A DNA stretch of 64,000 nt from Selaginella moellendorffii (Eukaryota; Streptophyta; Lycopodiopsida; Selaginellales; Selaginellaceae), in contig NW_003314267.1 in NCBI RefSeq assembly GCF_000143415.4, forward strand, positions 2,877,028 to 2,941,027, given 5' to 3'. The notes below the pieces were generated by a model, which did no database searches, was not told the origin of the DNA, and saw only the letters and a program-made list of their open reading frames with translations. A program made the translations under genes and the position numbers. Positions 35,179 to 47,757 of this stretch are shown here, piece by piece (the stretch's first letter is position 1; each line of letters starts with the position of its first letter).

Positions 35179-38100
35179 CACTTCCACGTGTCATGTGTTG
35201 GTCCTTTTGGGTCCCTTTTTGGAGCCTCGCTTTTTGCTTGCTTCGTGCTCGTTCCTCGAGCACTTCTTTGGGAGTTCCACTCCCGCTCTTGACATTTCAA
35301 GTCAGAGCTTTTGGTCCAAACGTGTTACGCTTGTTTGGCTCTCGCTTCAGCCACTACCACGTGGCACCCTTTCCGGCTCCACTTTGGGGCCTAGGGGTTT
35401 TGTGTCTCACAACTCCACCACCCATAGACGAAGTTCGATGTCCTCATCGAACGGTACACCCTTTTATAAAGTAACACTCGCAGGTATTACCATTTCCATC
35501 CTTGGCACCCCGCCAATATTTGTCCATAGTTTGACCCCGAAGGCTCACCATGCCTTGTCCATCCTCTAAGGAGGATAGTCTCTCCAACTTAGAGACTGAT
35601 TGGGCCACTTGTGGTGGTTCTTTCCGTTTATTGGTTTAGTTCTCGCTAAACCCGTTAGAGACACCCTCTCTAACTCAATTCCGCTACTCATTCTTGAGTA
35701 GTCACCGATTCCATTGATCTACCTTTGCACTTTGGAACGTTTACTTTTGACTTCTTGAAGTCAATTTTCCTAGGTGTCTCCAACACCTTGCATTGCACAG
35801 ATTGTGCGACTCCACTTCCCTATCCTAGGAAGTTCATTACTTGAGGGCACCATCATCCTCTCTTCTATTTCGTGCCACCTTGGGCACTAAGTTCCATTTA
35901 TCACACTTTGTGCTAGGGTTGTCCATCGCCCTATCATTTGGCTACCTTACCGCTCCCTCCCTTGGAGCTTCCACTTTCGCCAAATCGGAGCAATTCGGAA
36001 TCCATCCTTGGAAACAACTTCCTTTCCCGCAATTTGTTAGCGTCCAACACATTAGTGTTCCTCACCTAACTTTGTCACTTGGATTCCTTCCCAGGGATTC
36101 CATGGCCCTATCTTGGCCACTCATCTTTTGCTCCTATCCGTTGATTGTTGCACCAAGCAACATCGAATCTCTACCTCCCTCCTTGAGGTATTCTTTTAAT
36201 TCCATAGCAAAGGCTCTGCTTTGCCAAGACTAGGGTGTTCACCCCTAGTAAGTCTCTTTTAGCATCTTCTGCTGTGGGCTCTATCCTCGGCCCAACTTTG
36301 TGACCCTCTCATGGGTCTCTTTAGAGACTACTTTCCTTGGACACACTATGCCATCGCAATGACATAGCTCATTTCCCTAAGGTGCTTTTCCCACTTGGTC
36401 ACCTTGACCAAGCCACACCATCATCAATAGTTCAAATCAACACTTTGAACTAGGAACCTTATTCCTTAACCCAAACAAGGACCTTGTCCTTATTTAGCCA
36501 CAAGATCACCTAGTGATCTCACCTCGGCACCTTAACAGGTTTGCCAATAGGTACTAGGTCTTCCAGACCTTTAACTTGTTAACTACGACCCCGGGGGCAT
36601 CCCCCACACTTGGCAGTGCGCCCAAGCCAGCCCTTCCGGCCAAGGGTCCATAGCAACTGAGATTAGGTGTCCCCATCTCACTCACCACGTCCTTGGTGCC
36701 ACTTGCACCAAAGCGTTCAAGTTAGATATGCCGAGCTTTCACACTAAGCAATCTAACCGTGCATCACGACTCCGAGGCATCCCTCGCTTGGCGGTGTGCC
36801 CAAACCAGTCTCCCCACTGAGAGTCCATGACCACCGAAATATGAGTGTCCTCATATTCCAAACCATCACCACGCCCTAGTGATTTGGGACTCGAACCCAA
36901 GCACTAGAGGGTCGGGACTCGAACCCAACCTCCGTATATGCATCTACAGACGGCATCATACAAGATGCCTGGCGTGACTCCCCACGCCGGTGCACCGACT
37001 TATTTTTAAAGCGCGCTACAGATCACAGCTTAGGAACCTAGTTCCTCCACACTGCCAAGTCCTCTCACTTGACAAGTCTGTGATCATGCATGGACTCCTC
37101 CATGCTTGGCCCCATGGCCCACCCCTTTTGAAGTTATCACCTTCAACTAGGGTATTTGTTCCCCCGACGTGCCAATCTCGCTTAGCAAGTCCTCCGACCA
37201 CTGTAACATGGTTCCTGCATAAGCGTGAAAGTCCTTGACCATCGACTTTCGTTCAAAGCCCTCTCTTTGAACACTCGGGAACTACTTCCCTAACCTTGAT
37301 AGCCTTGCCTCATGGCAAGCTTCAAGACCACGCTTCTGCTGTGCCACTCTGATTTCGCGCGTTCCATGAACCATTTACACTTGGCCTTTCTAGGTACTAA
37401 GCTACTTAGAATCGTCTTTGGGAACCTTGAAGGAACTCTGTCCCTCAGCTTGCTAAGGCCTCCCTTTTTGCAAGCCTTCAAAATGCCACATAGTTTAACA
37501 TGGACAATTCTATATTTTAGACTCTCCATGGCATCACGGTTGCTAGCGGCAACACCCTCGAGCCCCCACTTGATTCTCCACTCCCAGCTGGCATAACCAA
37601 CCTTGGTTATGCCCTTTGATTCCTATGGTTCGGTTCTATCCCCTTACTTCTTGCTTTTTGGCTTCACACCTTTCCTTTGGTCATTCTCCTCCAGACCAGG
37701 AGGATAACTTTGCACTTTTTATCACGCTTTAGCAAGTATTCTTAGGGATGAACCTACCCAATAGCCTAGGGAGTGGTTCCTCAATCTGGGTATGCTCACC
37801 TTATAATCCCACACACTGGGATTACATTGTTGCTTATGGGCTTTTACATGCCCATCACTAGCCTTGCCAAAATTCCATTTTTGGCTTTGTCCAACTCGGG
37901 TAGACAGTCCTCTCCTGTCTCCACAACCTTGGACATTTGGATAGCACCTTCTATCCATCATTCGCTAGGGACTTAGTCCCTTGGGCTTTATCCATTGCCC
38001 TTGCGACATCAAACACCACCTTCTGGTGTTCTAGAGTGTCCGAGTGTCTCAATGATGGCTTCCTTGACAATGAGTATTTCCTTTTATGACATTGACTTAC

Positions 38101-40466
38101 TATATCGCAGCACAAGCAACTTATCCCCCGTAAGGGTATATCCAACTTCCTTATGCTATTAAGAAGTCTTGGGGAGCTACCTTCTACCCGTTTAACCAGT
38201 TATTTTGCACCTCTTGCTTAGTTGCCTCATAGTTGTCAAGTCCTACAACTCATTACTTGGTGCTTTCACACCTCCATCATTATCTGGGTCACCACACTCC
38301 AACTGCATGCTCTGCAGCTTAGGCTATGCCATTCCCATTTCCATTGGGATTCCTTTGGCAAGGGGTTCTCATGAACCCACCAACATAGCCTTAAGGTATC
38401 ACACCTTGGCACATTTGGTGTCTCCACACCATCGGCTCCACGAGCCTACCTCTATGACATTTCCCTTTCGTGTTTAAGTCTTTGCCAAGACCAACACCGC
38501 TCTTTCTCATGCCAACCATCCGTTAGCACTTCCCCATAGAGGTCACACACAACTTTATGTCAAAGTTGTTTTCTTCTGGGAACACCTTTCCCATAACTTT
38601 AGCATGGCACATTTTGCCATCGATGAGATACCCTCTATTCTCATCTTTAGATCCTATGATCCCCCCCAATCCTTTGTGGGGTACAACACACCTCAGTCCA
38701 AATGCTTCCATCAGTCCTTTTAGGACCATTCCCTTGACTCTACTTGAGTCATCCAGCAGTTTTGGACTTGGTTAATCCACAGACCCGTAAGGTCCTACTT
38801 GTGAGGCACTAGCTCACTGGAATACACTTCTTGCATTCCTGTCCTACTCAAAAGGACTATTTTCACAAGTGTTACTCCGACACTTGATTTTGTTCTCTGG
38901 GGGCAACTTTTGCCCCTTAGGACTACTTGTCCATGTGATGAGAATACCACTCATCTCTAAGTACACCCCCCAACTCCTTGGGTTGTTCCAGCATTTATTA
39001 AAGGTAGCCCCGGCTACCATTTCAAGGACTTGAGTCCTCTTCCGTATTTGACCTCCCACGGTCATTACCTCTGGTCTCACATTCATGAGCACCAACCTCA
39101 ACTATATGAGGATAATCTTGTGACTCCTTTATTGTTTTGGAGTCTCTATCTTTCCCGTGATCCCAACTTTAGTTGTTTACCACAACAACCTTAGCCAATT
39201 TGCTGAGACAAATGCTCATCCGGATCACATCCTCAATTCAATGAGGAAAACCTTGCACTGTTCCCAAGATCCCAAAGTCGTTGCATTATTGGCCCTTTTC
39301 TATCCACCACCTCGTCTACAAGTTCACACATGAACTGTAATGGAGAGCCATGTCTTCCCGACTTGCTACTCCTCAAGGATAGGCCCACTCCTTCGACCTT
39401 CCGATGCCAACACTAGTGGTGATATACTTGAGCACCAATAAAAGTCGGACTAAGGAACAGCTCTGATACCAAGTTGTAAGCGACTAAATTTTCCATCTTA
39501 CTTTAGTCACTTAACCACACCTCTGACCACTTGGAGGAGTCTCATTGACAACCTCCATAAGTCCAACTCAGGACTTGCTAGCCCCGAGAATGGCATCCAT
39601 GCCACTCAACCTTAGCACTTGGTCCAAGTGCTCTACGTGTTCGATCCCATGATCGACACCCCAAGGTATCACCGACGTACCGGCCCGTTATGCTAAGGCC
39701 ATGCCCATTTACCTTGGTCACACTAGTGGTCCAACACCACTTGCATCACCGTCTTGGCCCTCCAAGACTAGGCAAACCATCCGTGAGTGGTCATCTCAGA
39801 TCCACTCCTTAGCATCCTTAGGATGCCCACCGACAAGGGGAATAGCCTTCCCCAATATCCCTCTGTCAGTCCCCACTAAGTCCCTTTCTGCCTTTGGTCG
39901 TGTTTGCCAACACTGCCACTGGATCGAGACCCACAGGCTCGACCACTAAGTCCCACAGTCCTCTGGGACTTCCTCACCACACGACTGTGTCCTTGGTCAT
40001 TACCCCAGAGGACTGCTCCTCTTCCTTTCCATAGTCTGGGCCTTTGGGACAACATTTCGGAACACCGTGGCCTTACGCGAGCCACCTGGGTACTCTCCTC
40101 GCCTTCTGCCCTTGGGTGCTCTAGCCATGGGCTTAGAGCGGGTTCCGTTGAGCCACACCAGGTATCCAAGTAGGTAGTGCCACCCACACTTGGACTGGGA
40201 GCATCGGCCAGTCGATCTCCCGGGGGAACTAGAGCCGGCTCTTGAACACTTCACCAAGCTACCCCGCTTATCGGTCCGTATTCACTCTAGTCTTGGACTT
40301 CCCAGTGGTCAGTTCATCACCCAACACTGGGTCTGGCCTTCCTGGGCCAAACTGGCCTTTCCTGGCCAAACTGGCTCCACTGCAGTCCTCCCCCTACTAT
40401 ACTTTTGGAGCTCACCAAACCCCCCAGGGTCTGGGAGACGAACGCTTTGGGCTTTCACCCTCTCAG

Positions 40467-40586
40467 ACTCGAACTCGGACTCGGACTCGGACTCGGACTC
40501 GGACTCGGACTCGGACTCAGACTCGGACTCGGACTTGGGCTCGGGCTCGGTCTCGGCCTCGATCTCATTCTCGTTCTCAGTCCCGA

Positions 40587-40618
<32 letters not shown>

Positions 40619-41155
40619 CCGGTCTTGGTCTCGACTTCGGACTCCATCTCGGACTCCATCTCGGGTCCATCTCGGACTCCATCTCGGGTCCATCTCGGAC
40701 TCCATTTCGGGTCCATCTCAGACTCCATCTCGGGTCCATCTCGGACTCCATCTCGGACTCCATTTCGGGTCCATCTCGGGTCCACCTCGGACTCCATCTC
40801 GGACTCCATTTCGGGTCCATCTCGGGTCCACCTCGGACTCCATCTCGGACTCCATTTCGGGTCCATCTCGGGTCCACCTCGGACTCCATCTCGGGTCCAT
40901 CTCGGACTCCACTTCGGACTCCAACTCGGGTCCATCTCGGACTCCAATTCGGACTCCAACTCATGTCCATCTCGGACTCCACTTCGGACTCCAACTCGAG
41001 TTCATCTCGGACTCCACTTCGGACTCCAACTCGAGTCCATCTCGGACTCCACTTCGGACTCCAACTCGAGTCCATCTCGGACTCCACTTCGGACTCCAAC
41101 TCGAGTCCATCTCGGACTCCACTTCGGACTCCAACTTGGGTCCATCTCGGACACT
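40467..41155. repeat. CTCGGA array of the right LTR
   Basis: Same three-zone structure as the left LTR, with small differences in the order of the middle units, as expected for slippage since insertion. Confidence 0.9.
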
Positions 41156-42160
41156 TCCATGTGTCATGTGTTGGTCCTTTTGGGTCCCTTTTTGGAGCCT
41201 CGCTTTTTGCTCGCTTCGTGCTCGTTCCTCGAGCACTTCTTTGGGAGTTCCACTCCCGCTCTTGACTTTTCAAGTCGGAGCTTTTGGTCCAAACGTGTTA
41301 CGCTCGTTTGGCTCTCGCTTCAGCCACTACCGCGTGGCACCCTTCCCGGCTCGACTTTGGGGCCTAGGGATTTTGTGTCTCACATTGCTCTTGCACGCAA
41401 TGAGGATGGCCTCGACTTCGTATTCCTCTTCCCCTTGGATAACCTTAGGTAAAGGCCTTACTTGGTCTTTGTGAAGTGGATCCTCAAAGTACGGCTTGAG
41501 TAAATTCATAAAGAACACTAGGTGCATCTTCTCCATTTCTCAAGAAAATCAAAGGTGGTAAGCCACTTTACCAATTTGTGTCTCAATCTCGTAAGGCCCC
41601 ATGAACTTGATTAAGGAACTCAAGATCAGTTCATTTCCAGGAATACATGCATTTTTACATTTGGGTCAACTTCCAATTGATCCCACTTGGGAGTCTTAGG
41701 TTCTTGGTGTTCAGCCACACCTTCTCCCCAAGTTGGAACTCTACATCCCGGCGTTTCTAGTTCATGTACTTGGTTTGCCTTTGTTGAGCCAGTTCCAAGG
41801 AATCCCTCACTAAATTCCAAATGTTGAGTCTTTCCACCGTGAATGCCTCCATCATGGGTAACTCTCCATGATACTTTCAAACTCGGCTAATATATTGGCC
41901 CACTGACCTTATTTCCCTCTTAGCTTGGGCTGTGATAAGAAGTGTTTCATTGCCACATTATCTGTGTAAACTTTGAAGTGCCTCCCAAGGTAGTGTGCCA
42001 CTCCTTGAGCACCTTGACCATCACAAATAATTCCTTCTCGTGGGCAGGCCACTTTCACTGAGCCTTATCCAACTTCTTCGAGAAGACCACTGGATGGTTG
42101 TCTGACTTCGAAATTGCACCTAACACAAAGTCCAAAGCATCTGTTTTTACCTCAAAATCC

Positions 42161-42670
42161 TTACCAAAGTCTGCTAATGCCAACACGTGAGTCTTCCTCA
42201 ACAAATGCTACCTTACATTCTACTTCCTTGCCCACCACATGCCTAAGAAACTTTAACTTTTGTTGAGCAAAGTCACATTTGCTCTCTTTAGCATATAGCT
42301 TATGTTCCCTTAGTTTCTCAAATACTTTCGTCAAGTGTTTGGTATGCTCCTCTAGCATCTTACTATAGATCAGGATGTCGTCAATATAGACAACCACAAA
42401 GTGATCCAAATAGGGTGCAAAGATGTGGTTCATCAATGCTGAAAACATTGCTGATGCATTGCATAGCCTAAAGTCCATCACTAAAAACTCAAAGCTCCCA
42501 TACCTTATTTGACATGTTGTTTTCTCGACATTTTCCTCTACTACCCTGATTTGGTAATATCCTGACCTTAAGTCAATCCTCGAGAAATATTTTCCCTTTC
42601 CCAACCTATCAAATAGGTCCTCAATCCTTGGCAAAGGGTAATTGTTTTTCTTGGTATACTTGTTGAACAA
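42161..42670 (-). pseudogene. Ty3/gypsy reverse transcriptase fragment
   Basis: Contains YPLPRIEDLFDRL, RIDLRSGYYQIRV and the catalytic YIDD box within VVVYIDDILIYSK (YIDD codons at about 42,377-42,388). The usual PFGLCNAPATF block is altered to DFRLCNASAMF. Upstream, PYRVPVLFVKKK (about 42,700) lies in a different frame, and the stretch that should follow it is disrupted. Not expected to give a working enzyme. Confidence 0.85.
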
Positions 42671-43189
42671 CCATACACATGTGTATAGATCCTTTTTTTT
42701 TTCACAAATAATACCGGCACCCTATATGGCAATTTGCTCAACTTAACATACCCTTTGTTCACCAACTCTTCTAGTTGGCACTTAAGCTCCTAGAGTTCCT
42801 TTTCGTTCAAATGATAAGGGGGACGAACCACCACCTTAGCACCCTCGACTAGTTCAATCTTATGTTTTATCGGTCATGCAAGGGGCAACCCCACCGTTAG
42901 CTCCTCCGACATGGTATCTTGGAATTGGTCCAACACCCACTAGATCACTAAAGGTACTTCTTCTGTTCTTGTCTTTTTGTCATTCATCATTGAGAGTAAG
43001 CACAAAAATGTTGTCTTGGTTCCTTTAGTGAGTAGTCCTCTCATGAACACTAGGTTTAAGTAGAAGTCTTTAGCCTTACATTGCCCTACCTTTAGATCTT
43101 GGGCCTCCACCTTAAATCGTTCTCCCTGGGTATTCACCAGTACCACAAGGTTCCTACCTTGTCCATGCAGGGCTACTATGAACCAATTG

Positions 43190-43621
43190 AACGAATCCAT
43201 CCCGAAGATTATGTCAAACCCCACCATATCCAACACGGTGAAATCCATATCTACTTTTCATATTCCTACTTCGACTCTCACTTATCGGAATACCTCATTA
43301 GTGCTTTAGCTACCTTGAACAAATTCTATAGTCCTTAGTTCACCTAGCCACTACACCGTTAGTCCAGTTTTCTAAACTATGTCTGCAGGCACAAAATTAT
43401 CTGAACCACTCGTGTTAATAAGGATCTTAACAAAGCTACCTCCGATCTTCCCTCAAAGGGTTAGTAGATGTCGCAAACGACTCTTTACCAAAGTTGCTCA
43501 TGTAATGAGTAATTTTGAGCTAAGGATTGGATCACGTACTTAATGGCCATATTAGCTCTAGCCTTCTTTCGATTGGGACATTCCTTCGAAAAGTGTCCCA
43601 CTTCACCGCAGTTGAAGGATA
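43190..43621 (-). pseudogene. Gag zinc knuckle and protease remnants
   Basis: The zinc knuckle reads SFNCGEVGHFSKEC: the first of the three cysteines of the CCHC box is a serine (codon at 43,617-43,619). Downstream, the protease active-site region reads ILINTSGSDNFV, so the D-S/T-G motif carries Asn in place of the catalytic Asp, and a stop follows soon after. The protease's C-terminal FDIIFGMDSFNWF block is at about 43,180-43,220. Confidence 0.65.
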
Positions 43622-44777
43622 CATTGTTTCCTATGCTACTAGCAGACTTGATCTTTTTATCCATGGGTTTGTCCTTTTTCGCTTAACTCCCCCACATATT
43701 TTGCTCGCTGGCCACCGGATTTGTCTTTTCGGAACCCCGAGGACTCATTCTTAGAGAAACTCTTCTTGAATTTCCCTTTGCAATATATCCTATTTAGTTT
43801 GGCCCCTTTGCTAAACGTGGACCCCGACCTCGTTGTGTTTCCCTTTTGTAGGTTATCATTGAAATACACCTTGATAGCTACATCTAATGCTTCCTTGTAG
43901 TTGGTTAGGTTCCAATGCATCACCTTGCCGCGAGCCTAGGTTTGCAAGCCTGATATGAAGGCATGAAACGCATCCATGTCACCTATATCCATGACAAGTA
44001 TCCTTTTTGCCATAAACCCATTCACATACTTTTAAATGGTTCCGGTCTGCTTTAGCCTACTCAGCTCATCCCTTAAGTGTAGAGTAGCATTCGGAGGAAC
44101 GTAAGTCATGAATCCTTACCTTCATCAATTCCCAAGTGGCCACCAGTCCTTCGTTGGCCATTGTCATTCTCCACCAAGACTTGGCATTATCTGCCATGTA
44201 TGGTTTTGCACATAGGACCTTCTTTGAGCTCAGTAACTACAAGGCTCGGAAGTAATCCTTCATATTATAAAATCAATCCTTCACCACCTTATAGTCATTT
44301 TCACTCCCTTGAAGACCGGTAGGAGCTTTGGTTTGTATTTGGGAACTGCTTGAGTGACTAATTCCACTTCGATCTGTTCGACCTTATTTAGTTCCACCTC
44401 AGTCCCTGCCAAAGGGTCCTCACCTTCTGTGCTGTCAACATCTGCAGTCTTTCACTTTTTCTTCTTCTTCTCGTCACGCTTTAGCTTGCATACAAGAGTC
44501 TCTATCAGGGCATTGGTCTATGCAATTTATCCTTCTAGAACATCCAAACGAGCCTTGGACGACCGAACCTCACCACCGGACTCCTGTTTGGAAGTTTCTT
44601 CACTGAAGTCCTCCTCATGCAAGGATTCCTCATCCATAGCCTCTTGTTTGACCAGAGGCTCCAGCTCTGAAGGAGGTTCCATCTCCGCCTTAGTTTGTTT
44701 ATGCCCTACCTTTGCCATCTCCCAACAATCCATCTCTATCCTTTGCTAGAACTGAGAAAAAGGCTCCAATACCAAAT

Positions 44778-47097
44778 TGTAAGCCATAAATTTTTTCCTT
44801 TCAAATTTGCTAGTTTACCTTGTCTATCCGACTGCCATGGCCTTCAATTTAGTTAAGTTTCCTCTCTAAGGCTCCTGCCTATCATACTAGTTCCTACTTG
44901 GTCCTACTTGGTTTCAGCAACTCACTGCACAAGCAACAGAGAGTTAACCATGCATCTACAAATTCCCAAATCTCTCCCAATCCCCCTTCCTGAGTTAAAT
45001 TGAACTTAAGGTTCAGCTACACTCCTTGCAGGCACAAGTAGCCAAGCACACCAAGCCTCCAGGTTTCTAACATCCCTTGGTACAATAAGACTTGATCATG
45101 GGACCTCTAAATCCTAAGCCTTGGGTGCAATACTTACTTCGGGATACCGGGGGGAAACACTGTGGCCTAACAACCTAATATTGGTACCTCTACTCCCCCA
45201 CTCCCATCCCAAAGGGAAGGCCCAAGCCGCTAGGAAGGGCAAGGACCAATGAGCTGCAAGGTAGTCAAGTGGGGCACCACACCACATAAGCCGAGAGCAC
45301 CACAATTGGTGTCCTTTCGAGAGTGGGAGCTGCTCTTGAGCACTTCCTGGGGTGGCCCCTCTAGCACCACCCAAGTCCATACTCACTCCCACCCAAGGCC
45401 CCTTGACCCCAATCTCAACCTTAAGTTAGTTTGGAAGCACTATTCAAGAGTTTTTTCAAGATTGGTTCCTAGACCTTACTATCCCTACTATACTTTTGGA
45501 ACCCTCTGCAGCCTTTGCAGCCCCCCTTGCCCCCCCCCCCCCCCCCCTGGGAGACACACACTTTGGGCTTTCACCCCTCGACTTGTATTAGTACTCGGAC
45601 TCGATCTCAGACTTGATTTCAGACTCGATCTCGCACTTGACCTCAGACTTGATCTCGGACTCAATCTCGCACCCGACCTCAGACTTGATCTCGGACTCAA
45701 TCTCGAACTTGACCTCGGACCCGATCTCGGACTCAATCTCGGCCTCGACCTCGAACCCAACCTCAGACTCGGTCTTGGATCCGATCTCAGATCTTGAACT
45801 CAGTCTCGAACTCAATCTCGAACTCAGTTTAGGAGTTGCTTGTATTTTACTTTCTTGTTCTGTCTCATGGTGGCCTCAGACTCAATCCTGGACTCAATCT
45901 CGGACTCTATCTCGAACTTGGTCTCAAAGTCGGTTTTGGACTTGATTTCAGACTCAGTCTTGTCGGAGGAACTCTTTATCATTTCAGTCGTGTTTTCAAG
46001 GATCCTTTAGCCTACGACACCTCGGGGAGTTGGTTCCTTACATTTATGACCACTCCTTAGCATCTTTAGAATGCCCTAACATATGGGAGAACATTATTCT
46101 CCAATATCCCTTCCTCAATCGCCACCAAGTCCCTCTCATTCACAATAGTGTTTGCTAATAGGTTAGAGCTTGAATGCCTATACACTAAGTCTTAGTAACC
46201 TTTAAGACTTCTTCACTATGTAATTATACCTTTAGTTAATAAGAAAAAGGATCATTCTTTTTACTTTCCACAATCAAGAACTTTAGGATGACATTTCAAA
46301 CAACTACAACTTAATTCAAGCTTTATAGGAACTCCACCAACTTTGACCACCAAAATGCCCCAACCACATGGCTAGAGTAAGGTTCTAATGAGCACACAAG
46401 ATATCTTAATAGGTAGTGCCACTGATACTTGGATTAGAAACATAAACTATCCAATCTTACAAAGGAGCTAGAGTTGACATTTGAACATTTTACCAAGGCA
46501 CCCCACTTATCTATCCATGTTCACTTTATACTTAGACTTCTCAGTGTTTATATCATCCCCACCACATGCATATAATTTTTCTTAGTCATATTAGTTCTCT
46601 TGAAGTCCTCTCCCTTGCTATCCCATAGGGACTTATTAAACCCCTTAAGGTCTGGGAGACAATCATTTTGGGTTTTCACCCCACCCTTAAATATATCTGG
46701 CTTTAGATATATTTGGCCTTCAATATATCTAGCCCCAAATATATCTAGCCTCAGATATTTTTGACACTTTGAACACTTGATTTTTCAGTGGTGATAGTTT
46801 TGACATCATTCCATTTTAAATCCTTAGGTTCTAGGACTTCAATTTTGACACTTCCATGTGTTATAACACTTGTCACATGTTAGTCATTCTTTTATCAATT
46901 CTTTCTAGAAATTTACATTTACTTATTAATCACTTCATGACCACTCCTCAAGCACTTCTTTAGGAATTCCACTTCACTCTTGACTTTTTGAGTTAGACCT
47001 TTTAGTTCAAATGTGTATGCTCATTAAAATTTTACATCAGCGACTGCTATATGCCACACCTTCAGCTTAACTTTGGGATTTAAGGATTTATGTCTTA
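44778..47097 (+). mobile_element. Divergent LTR(s) at the right end of the gypsy element
   Basis: Starts TGTAAGCCATAAATTTTTTCC directly after the primer-binding site. The family's block order can be traced twice: once to about 45,990 with a decayed CTCGGACTC-like array (45,580-45,960), and again from about 46,035 to 47,097, ending with a decayed ATTTATGTCTTAAA end. It is probably two overlapping or nested old LTRs. Confidence 0.5.
46691..46754. repeat. 16-bp tandem repeat (ATATATCTRGCCYYAR type)
   Basis: Four 16-bp units (for example ATATATCTAGCCCCAA and ATATATCTAGCCTCAG) plus a partial. It sits directly after the GGGTTTTCACCCC block, exactly where the CTCGGA array lies in other LTR copies. 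Confidence 0.8.
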
Positions 47098-47641
47098 AAT
47101 ATAATAAATGTCTCTCCAACTCACTATGGAAATCGATCCATATAGTGTCTTGATCTTGCCAAGGTTTCAAGAAAATTTGCTAAAAAGATACCTAAGTCCA
47201 TATTAACTAGACAAAGAGGATCCTCTAGATGCTCAACATCACAAATCTTTTGCTCCAGATATAATACTTCCTTATCACAATGCAAGGATAATGTTTTTGC
47301 ATAGGTGGATTATTTACTGTTGATGGCAAAGCAACAGAGTGTCATGGTTCTAGATACTTTGATTTTAGAGTTCTTAGAGCCAATATTTACACAGAACTAC
47401 ATGATGGTAAAGTTGGAGGTCTATAAAATATAAGTTATAAAGTCCATCCATGAGTATAACAGCCATTTCAAAGAGTATCTATACAAGTGCAAGCAATCAA
47501 ATATACTAGTTCTTAAATCATCCAAGACTTATGTCAATTCTCTCAACCTAACACTTAGAAAGAAAGTTTAAGGGAAAGGTCCAAGTACTATAGAATAAGC
47601 TATGGTGCAAATTGTGCAAATAGAGCACAAAATGGGGTTTG

Positions 47642-47757
47642 AGGTATTTCGACAAGTGAGAGTCGAAGTAGGAATATGAAAAGTAGATATGGATTTCACC
47701 GTGTTGGATATGGTGGGGTTTGACATAATCTTCGGGATGGATTCGTTCAATTGATTG
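47642..47757 (+). repeat. Inverted duplicate of the gypsy protease segment
   Basis: This is the reverse complement of about 43,189-43,292, identical over roughly 100 bases apart from a few changes at the edges. It encodes a VDMDFTVLDMVGFDIIFG-like piece on the plus strand and stops at once. Confidence 0.8.

Larger units (their letters stand above)
33496..41384 (-). mobile_element. Complete non-coding LTR retrotransposon (LARD-like) with array-bearing LTRs
   Basis: Two nearly identical LTRs, 33,496-35,411 (1,916 bp) and 39,475-41,384 (1,910 bp), begin TGTAAGCGAC and end GTCTCACA. They enclose about 4.06 kb of internal sequence. The primer-binding site lies beside the right LTR: 39,460-39,471 GCTCTGATACCA, complement TGGTATCAGAGC, a perfect initiator-tRNA-Met match, so transcription would run on the minus strand. 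No gag or pol frame is visible, so movement would need proteins supplied by another element. High LTR identity implies a young insertion. The outer pentamers (CCTGG, TTGCT) do not match, so one end may have been exchanged by recombination. Confidence 0.8.
41385..44777 (-). mobile_element. Decayed Ty3/gypsy retrotransposon internal region
   Basis: On the minus strand the order is gag, protease, reverse transcriptase, RNase H, then an integrase C-terminal segment. The gag N-terminus lies near 44,733 and a CCHC-type knuckle at 43,577-43,621. Protease pieces lie at about 43,390-43,440 and 43,190-43,250. Reverse transcriptase is at 42,161-42,770 and an RNase H-like strand with KVYTDN at about 41,990. 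The integrase tail piece reads LLKPYFEDPLHKDQVRP (about 41,490). The catalytic integrase core is missing between RNase H and that tail. Stops and frame changes occur throughout. The primer-binding site next to the right LTR is 44,762-44,774, complement TGGTATTGGAGCC, close to tRNA-Met. Confidence 0.75.

Noticed and set aside
34211-35569. Reading frames of 288-452 residues with SD, RT or GL repeats across the LTR array
   Set aside because: They arise from stop-free hexamer and dodecamer units, exist in several frames on both strands, and recur in every LTR copy. There is no domain and no sign of selection, so they are not annotated as genes.
40190-41474. Matching 410-420 residue frames in the right LTR
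   Set aside because: Their similarity to those at 34.2 kb simply reflects the recent common origin of the two LTRs.
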